Shown here in pieces: positions 46,041 through 55,900 of a stretch of 64,000 nucleotides of DNA (positions are counted from its first letter, which is position 1; the number at the start of each line of letters is the position of its first letter). Below the pieces are notes generated by a model. It saw nothing but the letters and a program-made list of their open reading frames with translations. It made no database searches and was not told the DNA's origin. Made by a program: the position numbers and the translations under genes. This DNA is from Desulfobacter sp. (GTDB taxonomy: Bacteria > Desulfobacterota > Desulfobacteria > Desulfobacterales > Desulfobacteraceae): positions 2,039,501-2,103,500 of the forward strand of contig CP054838.1 in the NCBI GenBank assembly GCA_028768545.1. Reading direction: 5' to 3'.

Positions 46041-46057
46041 AATCATTTCCTTTTGGC

Positions 46058-47674
46058 CTACATTCTAAAAACACCATACCCGTATTCTTCATCCCTGAGG
46101 GGTGCATTCAGGGAGGCTGAAATACACAAGCCCAGCACGTCCCTGGATTTTGCAGGATCAATGATCCCGTCGTCCCAGAGCTGGGAAGTGGAATAATAGG
46201 CATTGCCTTCTTTAAAGGCATTGGCCAACACCGGGTTGCGTATGGCTGCCACCTCGTCTTTGGTCATCTCGTCCTGTTCCATTCGCCGGCGCTGATCATT
46301 GGTGATGGAAATCAGCACATCCGCTGCCTGGGCACCGCCCATGACACCGATCTGGGCATTGGGCCACATCCAGAGCATCCTTGGGGAATAGGCCCTGCCG
46401 CACATGGCATAATTGCCCGCCCCAAAAGAGGCGCCCACAACCATGGTGAATTTAGGCACCGTGCAATTGGATACGGCATTGACCATTTTATGGCCGTCCT
46501 TGGTAATCCCGCCCTTTTCATAGGCCTTGCCCACAATAAACCCGTTGATATTCTGGATAAACACCAAAGGAATCTTTCGTTTGTCACACAGCTGAATAAA
46601 CTGGGTCCCTTTCTGGGCGCTTTCGGAAAATAAAATACCATTATTGGCCAGAATGCCCACGGGATACCCGTGAATATGGGCCCAGCCTGTGACCAGGGTG
46701 GGACCGTACATCTCCTTGAACTCCAAAAATTCACTGCCGTCCACCACCCGGGCAATGACCTCCCTGATATCGTATGGCTTGGCAAGATCCGGGCTGACAA
46801 TACCGTAAAGCTCTTTTGGATCATAAAGGGGGGGGGTAGCTGCCTTGACAGACAATTGGGATTTAATATTTTCCGGCAGGTTCTTCACAATCTTCCGGAT
46901 CATGGCTATGGCCTGGGGATCATCTTCGGCAAAATAGTCAGAAACGCCTGATTCCTGGCAATGGACAGAGGGACCGCCCAGTTCGTCGGCCGTGACCTCA
47001 TCGCCGGTGGCCGCCTTGACCAGGGGCGGACCGCCCAAAAAAATAGCCCCGTGATCCTTGACATGGACAATCTCGTCACACATGGCAACCCCGTAGGCCC
47101 CGCCAGCCGTACACAGGCCCATGACCCCCACAATCTGGGGAATTCCCATCTTGGACATCCGGGCCTGGTTGTAAAACACCCGTCCCCCGTCATCTATGTC
47201 AGGAAAAATCTCTGACTGCAGGGGCAAAAATGCCCCGGCAGAATCCATTAGATTAATAAAGGGCAATCGATTTTCCATGGCAATGGTCTGACATCGTAAA
47301 ATTTTTTTCACGGACAGAGGATACATGGACCCGCCCTTGATGGTGGCATCACTCATGTTCACCATGCACTCTTTACCCCCGACCATACCAATACCGGCAA
47401 CGATCCCTGCCTTGTGAATTTTGCCGTCATACAATCCTTTGGCAGCCAAAGGGGCAATTTCGAGAAAGGGGGTGTTCCGGTCTAAGAGCAGTTCGAGTTT
47501 TTTTTCGGCCGGGATCTTGCCTGATTCCCTGTGCCGGGCCAGGGCCTTTTCAGAGCGCTGGTTCATGGAGATATCCAATTCCCGGTTCAAATCTTCCACC
47601 AGGGAGCTCATCTCTTTGTAATTGGTCTGATAATTTTCTGAATTGACGTCTATCCGGGTTTCGATCACATCCAT
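46058..47674 (-). CDS. Carboxyltransferase subunit (AtuC/LiuB-type)
   Basis: 538 residues, the size of geranyl-CoA and 3-methylcrotonyl-CoA carboxylase beta subunits. Seen: LLLDRNTPFLEIAPLAAKGLYDG, INLMDSAGAFLPLQSEIFPD, GVMGLCTAGGAYGVAMCDE, and MWPNAQIGVMGGAQAADVL, all matching the GNYR/MccB group. It carboxylates the gamma-methyl of a 3-methyl-2-enoyl-CoA. It is first in the atu-like operon and 350 bases from the divergent tetR gene. A choice between geranyl-CoA and methylcrotonyl-CoA is not possible by eye. Confidence 0.92.
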   Translation of the reverse strand: MDVIETRIDVNSENYQTNYKEMSSLVEDLNRELDISMNQRSEKALARHRESGKIPAEKKLELLLDRNTPFLEIAPLAAKGLYDGKIHKAGIVAGIGMVGGKECMVNMSDATIKGGSMYPLSVKKILRCQTIAMENRLPFINLMDSAGAFLPLQSEIFPDIDDGGRVFYNQARMSKMGIPQIVGVMGLCTAGGAYGVAMCDEIVHVKDHGAIFLGGPPLVKAATGDEVTADELGGPSVHCQESGVSDYFAEDDPQAIAMIRKIVKNLPENIKSQLSVKAATPPLYDPKELYGIVSPDLAKPYDIREVIARVVDGSEFLEFKEMYGPTLVTGWAHIHGYPVGILANNGILFSESAQKGTQFIQLCDKRKIPLVFIQNINGFIVGKAYEKGGITKDGHKMVNAVSNCTVPKFTMVVGASFGAGNYAMCGRAYSPRMLWMWPNAQIGVMGGAQAADVLISITNDQRRRMEQDEMTKDEVAAIRNPVLANAFKEGNAYYSTSQLWDDGIIDPAKSRDVLGLCISASLNAPLRDEEYGYGVFRM

Positions 47675-47793
47675 ACCAAAAAATCCTTAATAGTAAATTA
47701 AACTGCATTGATATGAAACCAATCTGCCTTAAAACCAAGAGTCTCATATTATTTCAACGTAAAATAATGATGCCTTTCTTATTTCCATAGAAA

Positions 47794-47820
47794 ATTATAG
47801 CATGACTATTTTATTGTCAA
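47794..47820 (-). promoter_or_regulatory. Promoter of the atu-like operon
   Basis: On the minus strand TTGACA (47820-47815) and TATAAT (47799-47794), both consensus hexamers but with a 15-base spacer. The short spacing is compatible with regulation. It gives a leader of about 110 bases before the carboxyltransferase start. The rest of 47675-47945 shows no other structure. Confidence 0.55.
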
Positions 47821-47945
47821 TAAAAAAAGTGTTTAACTTTTATTTTTCAGGATCATATTAGGGTGTGACTTTTATATTTAGGATTTTCCCCACGACTTAT
47901 CCCTGGTGTCTCTTTTTGCATCGGCATATCCCCCGGTTGCCGGTG

Positions 47946-47975
47946 TTGACAATAATTTGAAAAATTGCCTATAGT
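47946..47975 (+). promoter_or_regulatory. Promoter of the atu-linked tetR gene
   Basis: TTGACA at 47946-47951, an 18-base spacer and TATAGT at 47970-47975. The predicted transcript start is near 47983. This rules out the first in-frame ATG at 47981 and supports the start at 48026. Confidence 0.7.
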
Positions 47976-48025
47976 GAGACATGAATTCTTTGACAGAAGG
48001 CCCTCAAAAGAGGAAGACAGACCCC

Positions 48026-48670
48026 ATGACAAAAACGTTGTCCAGGTCCGAACTCAGACGGGCAAGGGAACGGGAGTACCGTTACCGGACCATTCTGGAT
48101 GCGGCAGAATCCCTTTTTGCCCACCGAGGGTTTCTTGAGACCAGTGTGGAACAAATTGCGGACAAGGCAGAAGTCTCCGTTGGAACGGTATATTTTTATT
48201 TTAAAAACAAAGAAGCCCTTTTAGATCAATTGTTTGATGAGTCGCTGTTTCTGCTCCGGTCTATCCTTGGAAAAAAATTTGAAAAGGCCGACACCCCGGA
48301 ACAGGGAATAGAAATGGCCGGCCAGGCGTTTTTTGATGAATTCTGTCTTGAGCATACCCACAAGGCCCTTATTCTGTTCAGGGAAGCCACAAGCCATGGG
48401 AAAAAAATGGAAAACCGCCGGAAAAAAATGTCCGAAACCATCTCTGCCGATTTGAGCAAAGCCACAGACCGATTAGGCAGGGAAGCCGGCTATACCTTTC
48501 GAAGTCCGGAGTCCCCAGAAATATTTGCCAACTGCATTCTGGGTGTCTATGAAAAAATGGCACTTCACTTTCTCATAGACGACCACAAACCGGGCCAGCA
48601 AAAAGCCATGGCCCGGGATGCCGTCGAATTCACCATAGGCGGCCTGGCAAGGGTCACCACCCACCCCTGA
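48026..48670 (+). CDS. TetR-family regulator of the atu-like operon
   Basis: 214 residues from the ATG at 48026 (GAGGAAG about 10 bases upstream). The helix-turn-helix is clear: ILDAAESLFAHRGFLETSVEQIADKAEVSVGTVYFYFKNKEALLDQLF. It is divergent from the carboxyltransferase gene. In Pseudomonas the atu cluster is repressed by a TetR protein, AtuR, so a similar role is likely. Its operator is not identified; the GAACANTGTTC palindrome is absent from this intergenic region. Confidence 0.88.
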   Translation: MTKTLSRSELRRAREREYRYRTILDAAESLFAHRGFLETSVEQIADKAEVSVGTVYFYFKNKEALLDQLFDESLFLLRSILGKKFEKADTPEQGIEMAGQAFFDEFCLEHTHKALILFREATSHGKKMENRRKKMSETISADLSKATDRLGREAGYTFRSPESPEIFANCILGVYEKMALHFLIDDHKPGQQKAMARDAVEFTIGGLARVTTHP

Positions 48671-48689
48671 AAAAGATCTTTATAGGTCT

Positions 48690-49664
48690 TTAATTTACAA
48701 CACAGCCCGTTGTGCGGGCAAATATCTCTGCCGTCTCTTCCATGATCCGGTCAAACAATGTTTTGATGTTGGGAATATCCTCAACCAAGCCAATCCCCTG
48801 GCCACAGGCAATAATCCCTTCCCGGAGATCACCTTTATCATACATGGATTTGGCCTTTAACCCCGAGACCACTTCCAGGATCTGCTTGAAATCCACACTC
48901 TGGGCTTCCAGTTCCAGGCAGCGTTCCGCCGCCGGGTTGGCCAACACCCTGTGGGTGGCATTGATGGACCTCATTACCAGACGGGTATCGATTTCCGTTG
49001 TATTCAAAAGCACCTGTTTAATATTATCATGGATGGGGCATTCTTTGGTGGCCAAAAGCCGTGTCCCCATAATGACCCCGCAGGCCCCAAGGCAGAGGGC
49101 AGGGGCAGTCCCGCGGCCGTCAACAATCCCGCCCCCGCCGATCACAGGAATGTTTACCGCATCCTTGACCACCGGAATCAGAACCATGGTGGAAATATCA
49201 AAATTCCCCGTGGCCCCTCCGTTTTCATACCCCACCACCGTGACCAGGTCCGCGCCCAGGCCTTCCACTTTTTTGGCGTATCTGGGGCCCACACACTTAT
49301 GAATCCAGGTCATGCCCATTTCCTTGAAGCGTTTGCTCAACTCCACAGGCGCGGAATGGCCGGAAGTCTCAACAATTTTAAGGCCTCTGCCTTCCATGAT
49401 ATCCAGGTAAAGGTCATTGTCCACACCCTGGATGGCTGGAAACAGGCTTAAATTGACGGCAAAAGGTTTGTCCGTAAGTGCGCAGGTCTGATCCAGCGCA
49501 GCCTCAAACGCTTCACCTGTCTTATAAATAGTGGAGGCCAATATGCCCATGCCCCCGGCATTTGAGGCGGCAGCCACAAATTCAGGGGTGGAAATGGACA
49601 TCATGGCACCGCCGATCAGGGGATATTTAATCCCCAGACGGCGGGTCAGTTCGGTTTCGATCAT
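48690..49664 (-). CDS. Nitronate monooxygenase-family (NPD) flavoprotein
   Basis: 324 residues from the ATG at 49664 (AAAGGGAAAATAA upstream; an in-frame GTG lies 18 bases further up). TIM-barrel FMN protein: RLGIKYPLIGGAMMSISTPEFVAAASNAGGMGILAS, IPVIGGGGIVDGRGTAPALCLGACGVIMGTRLLAT (phosphate-binding glycine loop). Family members oxidise nitronates or act as enoyl reductase-like enzymes (FabK-related). In acyl-CoA gene clusters of anaerobes the role is unknown. It overlaps the end of the synthetase pseudogene upstream by a few bases and convergently faces tetR. Confidence 0.85.
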   Translation of the reverse strand: MIETELTRRLGIKYPLIGGAMMSISTPEFVAAASNAGGMGILASTIYKTGEAFEAALDQTCALTDKPFAVNLSLFPAIQGVDNDLYLDIMEGRGLKIVETSGHSAPVELSKRFKEMGMTWIHKCVGPRYAKKVEGLGADLVTVVGYENGGATGNFDISTMVLIPVVKDAVNIPVIGGGGIVDGRGTAPALCLGACGVIMGTRLLATKECPIHDNIKQVLLNTTEIDTRLVMRSINATHRVLANPAAERCLELEAQSVDFKQILEVVSGLKAKSMYDKGDLREGIIACGQGIGLVEDIPNIKTLFDRIMEETAEIFARTTGCVVN

Positions 49665-49665
49665 T

Positions 49666-51169
49666 TTATTTTCCCTTTTCACGAAGTATGTTCTTCCTGA
49701 CCTTGCCGGTTGAGGTCAACGGAAGACTGTCTGTGATAATAACCTGTTTGGGCACCTCAAATTTGCCCAGTTCCTTTCTGCAATGGGCAATCACCTCTTC
49801 AGGTGTCAGACGGCTGTCTTTTACCGGCACCACAAATGCAGTCACCGCCTCTGTCCACCGTTCATCCGGCAGACCCACCACAGCGACCTGCTCTACCCGG
49901 CTGTCCTCTAAAATAGCTCTTTCCACCTTGATCGAGGCCACATTTTTTCCCCCGGTCTTGATCATATCTTTTTTACGGTCCACAAACAAAAGCTGACCAT
50001 CCGCATCAAAGGAGCCCAGATCTCCGGAATGCTGCCAGCCAAACTCACGGCTGGCAGCAGTTGCCTCATCATCCTTATAATACCCTTCCATGACCAAAGG
50101 CCCCCGCCAGACAATCTCTCCCACCTCACCCGGCCCGAGCAGATTCCCTTTAAAATCCATCACCCCGGTATCCAGAACCAGGTTGGATTTACCCCAATAA
50201 TTTCCCTGCTTATCCAGATTACGGCTGGCATGGAAAATATTGGTGGGGGGGAAACACTCGGTCTGGCCGGTTGCCAGAGGAAATTCAGCCTTGAAAACGT
50301 TAATGCAGGCTTCCAGGGTTGCCTGATCCATGGGAGCCATGGCAAACAAGCCGGTTTTTAAATTGTCCCAATTGTGATCATGGACCGCTGGATGACCGAC
50401 CAGGGCCCGATACATAATGGGCAGACCAAAAACAAGGTTCAGCCGGTCTTTTTCAATAATATCCATGACCTGTCCGGGCTCAAACTGCCGAATCACGGAA
50501 ACAGCCCCGCCCACATTCAAAGTCGCCAGGGTCAGCGCCTGCTGGGCACAATGAAAAATAGGCAGCATCATGGTGGATGAAAACCCCTTTGGGTTTCCCT
50601 GTGGTACCGCTGGTATAAAGGATCTCAAAGATATCCCGGTCCTCAATGATGACATCTGCGGGTTCAAGGTCAGATTCCTGACCAATAAAATCACTGAACA
50701 GGATATAATCCGAGGAGACCGCCTCCTCCCCTGTTGGAATGCAGATCATGGTGGTAATTCCAGAAAGGGCGGGTTTAATCTTATCCACCAGGGGAACCAG
50801 AAGACTGTCTGTGACAATGGCAGATGCCTCTGAATGCTTGAGCACATAGACCACATCTTCAGGTGCAATTCCCGGATTGATGGGCACGGCTGTAAGACCT
50901 GCCTTGGCACAGCCGTAAAGGGCAATAACATACTCAAAAGAATTCAGGCCGAGCAGGGCCACACGATCCCCCTTTGCAAGCCCTCTTTTTTGTGCGGCAT
51001 TGGCAAATTGATTCATGGCCCGGTTCAATTCCAGAAAAGAAAACTGTACTTTTTCTCCACTTTTATAGTCCCGGAGGGCAACCTGGTCCGGGGAGTTGGC
51101 AGCACGCCGTCTAAAGATATCCCCCACAGCCACTCTTTGAATTAAATTCTTTTCCAGTGCAAGATCCAT
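49666..51169 (-). pseudogene. Acyl-CoA synthetase with internal deletion/frameshift
   Basis: The N-terminal part ends with ILYTSGTTGKPKGV. The next recognisable sequence, in another frame, is MMLPIFHCAQQALTLATLNVGGAV. In intact relatives about 30 residues lie between the P-loop and this LPxFH motif, so a deletion of roughly 90 bases plus a frame change occurred near 50580-50600. The C-terminal part is full (QHSGDLGSFDADGQLLFVDRKKDMIKTGGKNVAS to LTSTGKVRKNILREKGK). The 51170-51534 gap upstream holds only a palindrome and A/T-rich sequence. Confidence 0.85.
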
Positions 51170-51289
51170 TTTCCCTCCTTAGCATAAATAATGTAATACC
51201 GCTTATCATCGTGGTTCAGGCAGGATCCAAAGCAGACCCGCCTGAAATTATCTTTTAAGGACGTAAAAAACAGGTGACTCAATCAAACA

Positions 51290-51306
51290 AATGAACTTTA
51301 TTCATT
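51290..51306. promoter_or_regulatory. Palindrome upstream of synthetase pseudogene
   Basis: AATGAA-N5-TTCATT, a perfect 6-bp inverted repeat, close to a TATAAT-like sequence on the minus strand. It could be the operator of a TetR or FadR-type regulator. Confidence 0.4.
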
Positions 51307-51534
51307 ATTATAATCAAACTCAATAATATAATTAAATTCGAAATGTCAAGGCTTTTTCTTTTTCCGTTTAAAAACCCGGGATGGTTCGGCTGCCAATTTT
51401 CTGGGAAGGGATTAGAAGATGCTTTCCTGGAATCCACTTTGGGTGAAGTCCTGGATTTTCAAATTTTCATCACAGTGTTTTGTACATTCAAATAGTTGCA
51501 TCATTTTTCTTAAATTTTTATGCATTGTTGGGGT

Positions 51535-51669
51535 TTACTCTTTGTCTTGTAACAACTGGCCATAAACTTGCACCTGATTGCGACCGTTCTCCTTGGAACG
51601 ATAGAGAGCCTTGTCTGATTCATAGAGAAGGGATTCCAATGCCTTTTTACAATCCATCTTAGCGTTAGA
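51535..51669 (-). pseudogene. GGDEF-domain C-terminal fragment cut by IS256 copy 3
   Basis: 45 codons open up to the edge of IS256 copy 3. The peptide includes LYESDKALYRSKENGRNQVQ, the typical end of a diguanylate cyclase GGDEF domain, and then a normal TAA stop at 51535-51537. The rest of the gene is not in the window. Confidence 0.8.
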
Positions 51670-51671
51670 AG

Positions 51672-53119
51672 GGAATGTTCAGAATTCTGTGTCACGGTTT
51701 CGGTTCCCGGATCTGCCTCAGCGTCAGCGGAAGTAAAAGTCAGGTCCGAGAATGGGCCTTCAATCAGCCACGTCGGAGGAGTTGACTTTTGCTGGAGTGG
51801 AGTTCCTGGAACCATCTTTTCCATCTGTAAATAAATCCCTATCAAATTCCCAGCTCTTTATCCAGCCGGCCTTCAAAGAAAATTGCCAACTGGGAAATTG
51901 TCAGTGACCAATTTTGAATCGGCATTGTCCATTTTTTACTGGCGTTCTGGATCCCCATGTAAAGCAGCTTTAACAGGCTGTCCTGGTTCGGGAATGATCC
52001 CTTTGTTTTGGTCAGTTTTCGAAACTGTCGATGCACAGCCTCAATGGTATTTGTGGTGTATATTATCCGTCGAATCTCTTCTGGATATTTAAAGAAATGA
52101 CTGAGGCGTTCCCAGTTGTTCCGCCAGGATTTTATCACAATCGGGTATTTGTCATTCCATTTATTTTCCAAGATATCCAGTTCTTCTTCGGCCAGATCCT
52201 TATTGACCGCTTTATAAACACGTTTTAGATCTGCCATAAATTCCTTTTTATTTTTGGAACCAACGTATTTCAATGAATTTCGGATCTGGTGGACTACGCA
52301 GAGTTGAACTTCTGTGTCCGGGAATATGGTCTCAATGGCCTCGGGAAAACCTTTTAGACCATCAACACAGGCAATCAGGATATCTTTTACCCCTCGGTTT
52401 GAAAGGTCTGTTAACACCTGCAGCCAGAAGTTCGCACCCTCATTCTCGGATATGTACAGCCCAAGAACCTCTTTGCGGCCCTCGATATTCACCCCAAGAA
52501 TTGTGTAAACGGCTTTGCTGCCGACCTTTCCGTTTTCTCGTACTTTATAATGTATGGCATCAAGCCATACGATTGGGTACACATTTTCCAACGGCCTGGC
52601 CTGCCATTCTTTGACGGTATGGATGATTTTATCGGTAATGGTGCTCAGAGTGGCATTTGAAATCTCAAGTCCATAGATTTCCTGTAAATGGGAAGCCATA
52701 TCATTATAACTCATGCCCAGGCCGTAAAGGGCTATTATCTTTCTTTCAATTTCATCGCTGAGCGTTGTCTGATGTTTTTTGACGATCTGTGGAGAGAAGG
52801 TTCCGGCCCTGTCACGCGGGGTTTTTAGCTCAAATTTACCATCCAGGGATTTAATGGTCTTTTTGCTTTTTCCATTACGGCGGTTGGCAGAAACTTCCTG
52901 CCCGAGATGGGACTCCAACTCTCCTTCAAGAGCAGCTTCAGCAAGATTTTTGATTAATGATGTAAGGACGCCGCCCTTACCTGTGAAGGGTTTACCTTCC
53001 TGGATGCCTTTAAGGGCTTTTTGAAAATCAAATTCGGTGTTTTCTTCGGTCATGTCAGTTCTCCTTATTTAGCTGAGTATATCAGCTTTCATTCAACTGA
53101 CACAGAATTTTGAACGCCC
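51672..53119 (-). mobile_element. IS256-family element, copy 3
   Basis: 1448 bp with the same ends as the other copies, opposite in orientation to copy 1. Its own two flanks do not match. However, the flank at its left (transposase-start) end, 53120-53129, matches the outer right flank of copy 1 at 25914-25923 in reverse complement. Confidence 0.93.
51842..53053 (-). CDS. IS256 (mutator-type) transposase, copy 3
   Basis: 403 residues, intact and identical in protein sequence to copy 1, with the same DDE-domain motifs (WLDAIHYKVRE, CVDGLKGFPEAIE). Identity between copies 1 and 3 fits their proposed recombination. Confidence 0.93.
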   Translation of the reverse strand: MTEENTEFDFQKALKGIQEGKPFTGKGGVLTSLIKNLAEAALEGELESHLGQEVSANRRNGKSKKTIKSLDGKFELKTPRDRAGTFSPQIVKKHQTTLSDEIERKIIALYGLGMSYNDMASHLQEIYGLEISNATLSTITDKIIHTVKEWQARPLENVYPIVWLDAIHYKVRENGKVGSKAVYTILGVNIEGRKEVLGLYISENEGANFWLQVLTDLSNRGVKDILIACVDGLKGFPEAIETIFPDTEVQLCVVHQIRNSLKYVGSKNKKEFMADLKRVYKAVNKDLAEEELDILENKWNDKYPIVIKSWRNNWERLSHFFKYPEEIRRIIYTTNTIEAVHRQFRKLTKTKGSFPNQDSLLKLLYMGIQNASKKWTMPIQNWSLTISQLAIFFEGRLDKELGI

Positions 53120-53177
53120 TTGGAAATGACGGTAAAAACAGGGCCGAGGGGGTAGGCCCGGATCATGGTCGTTTTGA

Positions 53178-54125
53178 TTATTTTTCCCATTTTCTCAGAC
53201 GGTGATAGTCTGCATGAGGGTGTTGATCTCTTTTTCAGTGATTTGGGTGCGGCTGTCTTCCAAAGGCTTGAAAAATGCCTTGGGCAGGGTTTCATCCCTT
53301 TTGTTCATTCCTTATCTCAGGTTGAATGACCGGGCTTTGGCAAGGATGTTGGCGGCAATGCGAGACAGATTTTTGGACGACCCGTCAATTCCCGTGGCCG
53401 CAGATATTATCTTCCCTAAAAGCTCCCAGGGATAAAGATCCCTGTAAAATTTACAGAGAATCATGGCGTCAAACAGGGTGAGGCGGTCTTCAAAATCCAC
53501 AAACAAGGCTGCCTTGCCTTTGATCTGGTCAGGCAGGATCATTCCGGCAAGCTCGGGCTTGTAAAAGGTGGCCCGAAGATGGTAGGCCCCCCGGTCCGAG
53601 GATGCATAGGCAAGGCCCATGCCCTTGAGTACCCTGGGATCGTAACCTGCCGGCTCCATACCTTTGACATGGACGGCCTGGTCTTCAAGGTCCCAGAATT
53701 TTGCGGCATATTTGATGCCCCGGGCAAGGATATCCCCTATGCCCTGGTGTCAGCCATGAGGTGGAGCAGGCTTTCGATTTTTTCGGCCTCCCTGAATGTG
53801 ATTGGGTAATCGCTTTTTTTCTTTTCATAGGCATACAGGATTTCATATTCCGGTCCCTCTATTCTAAGGCCTTTGTGCCGTCCTTTTAGTATTGTTGTCA
53901 TTCTTCCGCAACTAAGAAAGCATTTGGCACAGGCATGGGCATGGACCTCGCATTGGCTGTGCAGGGCATTGGCAGAAATCTTTTCCCAATGGTCTGCCCT
54001 TCCTCGTGTCCAGTACCGGTTGGGAAAGGCCCCTGCCCCGTACAGGCCTGCCAAATTAATTTAAGACGGGATAGATCATCCTTTATGATTTCAACTGCCT
54101 TGTCAAAGGATTCCGGGCAAGATTC
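53178..54125 (-). pseudogene. Aldehyde:ferredoxin oxidoreductase remnant
   Basis: Pieces of the tungsten-containing AOR family in the correct order. They are ESFDKAVEIIKDDLS; then AFPNRYWTRGRADHWEKISA with the Fe-S cysteines CAKCFLSCGR and EGPEYEILYA; then ITFREAEKIESLLHLMAD. After a frameshift near 53740 come GIGDILARGIKYAAKFW and EPAGYDPRVLKGMGLAYASSDRGAYHLRATF. After an in-frame TAA at 53312-53314 comes GMNKRDETLPKAFFKPLED. After another frameshift near 53210 comes DYHRLRKWEK and a stop at 53178. The first ~250 residues and at least two internal segments are absent. It is clearly dead. Confidence 0.88.
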
Positions 54126-54253
54126 GACCTTTTATCTATATCAAGTTTGTATGGATATTAAAAATGAGTATACATGTATATACAAGTAGATTCCTTTATG
54201 GTAATACAATGAATAAACCATATCCATATCAACCATAGAGGAAAGGGCGGATT

Positions 54254-55877
54254 ATGAAAAAAATAGTGGAGTGCGTCCCCAATTTTTCAGAAGGACGAAA
54301 CAAAGAAACCATTGATGCCATTGCCCGGGCCATAGAAAAGACTTCGGGATGCAGTCTTTTGGATGTGGATCCTGGAAAATCCACCAACAGGACCGTGTAT
54401 ACCTTTGTCGGGGATCCTGAGGCCGTTGTGGAAGGGGCCCTGGCCTCGGCCCGGGTGGCCAGGGAAAAGATAGATATGCGCGGCCACACAGGAGAACACC
54501 ACCGCATGGGGGCCATGGATGTCTGTCCCTTTATTCCCGTGGCCAATGTGACCATGGAAGAATGTGTGCAAATTTCCAAAACCTTTGGTCAAAGGGCTGC
54601 CCAGGAACTGGGCATTCCCATTTATCTTTACGAGGAATCTGGGGATCAGGACTATCGCAGCAAACTGCCCCAGATCCGAAAGGGCCAGTATGAGGGCATT
54701 TCAGACCGGATTGGCCTTGCTGAATGGAAACCCGATTTCGGTCCTGCCGAATTTATTCCCCAGTGGGGAGCCACGGTCACAGGGGCTCGGTTTTTTCTCA
54801 TTGCCTATAATGTGAATCTCTTGTCCACTCCCAACCAGGCCCACCGCATTGCCTTAAACCTTCGGGAAGCCGGAAGAGGCCCGGATGCACCCGGACGGTT
54901 AAAAGAGGTCAAGGGTATGGGCTGGTATGTGGATGACTATAACCTGGCCCAGGTCACGGTGAACCTTAACAATTATCTTGTGACCCCGCCCCACATCCTT
55001 TTTGAGGCGGTCAAAGAGGAGGCGGCCAAGCTTAAAATCGGAGTGGCCGGATCTGAAATTGTGGGTGTGGTTCCTTTGGAAGCCATACTCATGGCCGCAG
55101 ACTATTATATTGAAAAGGAAGGCCTCTTTATTCTGGACCAGGACCAGAAGGTCCGCCTGGCCATAGAACGCTTGGGGTTAAGCGCTGTGGCCCCCTTTGA
55201 TCCAAAAGAGAAAATTATCGAATATATCATTGCCCAGGAACCTGATGAGCCCCTTGCCGCCTTGAGTGTCCGGGGATTTATTCAGGAGGTGGCCAACCGG
55301 AGTTCAGCCTCGGGGGGCGGCTCTGCCTCTGCGGCCATTGCAGCCATGGGCGCAGGGCTTGGCGCCATGGCAGCCAAGCTTACCCTGGGGGTGAGAAAAT
55401 TTGAAGATGTGGATGACACCATGCGAAAGTGGATTCCCCTCCCTTCACGAGGCCGCCCATGAACTCATTCCTATGATCGATGCCGATACCAATGCATTCT
55501 CTGATTATGTGGCCGCCTTGGGTCTTCCCAAAGCCAGTGAGGCGGAAAAAGCCCATCGATCCGAACAGCTCCAGCTGGGTTTGAAAAAGGCCATTGAGAT
55601 TCCTTTGTCCACCATGACTCTTGGGGACAAGGCATGGGATGCCATGATCCAGGTGGTAAAATACTCCAATATTGCATCCCAGTCCGATGTGGAGGTCGGG
55701 GCCCGCGCCCTTGAAATGGGGATATGGGGGGCCTATAAAAATGTGGTCATCAATATGAAGGGGATCAAAGACCTGGTTTACAAAGAAAAGACCATGGCCC
55801 GGGCCAAAGAGATCAAAGAAAGGGCCAAAAAGAACTGCCAGACGGTTCTGGATATCCTTGACGCCCGGTCTGTCTGA
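54254..55877 (+). pseudogene. Formimidoyltransferase-cyclodeaminase, one frameshift
   Basis: The N-terminal part is a glutamate formimidoyltransferase (KKIVECVPNFSEGRNKETIDAI, GHTGEHHRMGAMDVCPFIP). The cyclodeaminase part begins near residue 345 (SVRGFIQEVANRSSASGGGSASA) and loses frame at about 55436-55443 in a C-rich run. The rest (LHEAAHELIPMIDADTNAFSDYVAAL to the end) is in another frame. 1624 bases minus one inserted base gives 541 codons. The intact enzyme moves the formimino group from formiminoglutamate to THF and deaminates it. An inserted base or a sequencing error are both possible. Confidence 0.88.
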
Positions 55878-55900
55878 TCCGGTCTTTAGGCATCACGGGG

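Noticed and set aside
53121..53177. Small gene after the AOR remnant (MoaD-like partner)
   Set aside because: The stretch from the possible ATG is very short, shows no MoaD C-terminal Gly-Gly and is cut by the IS.
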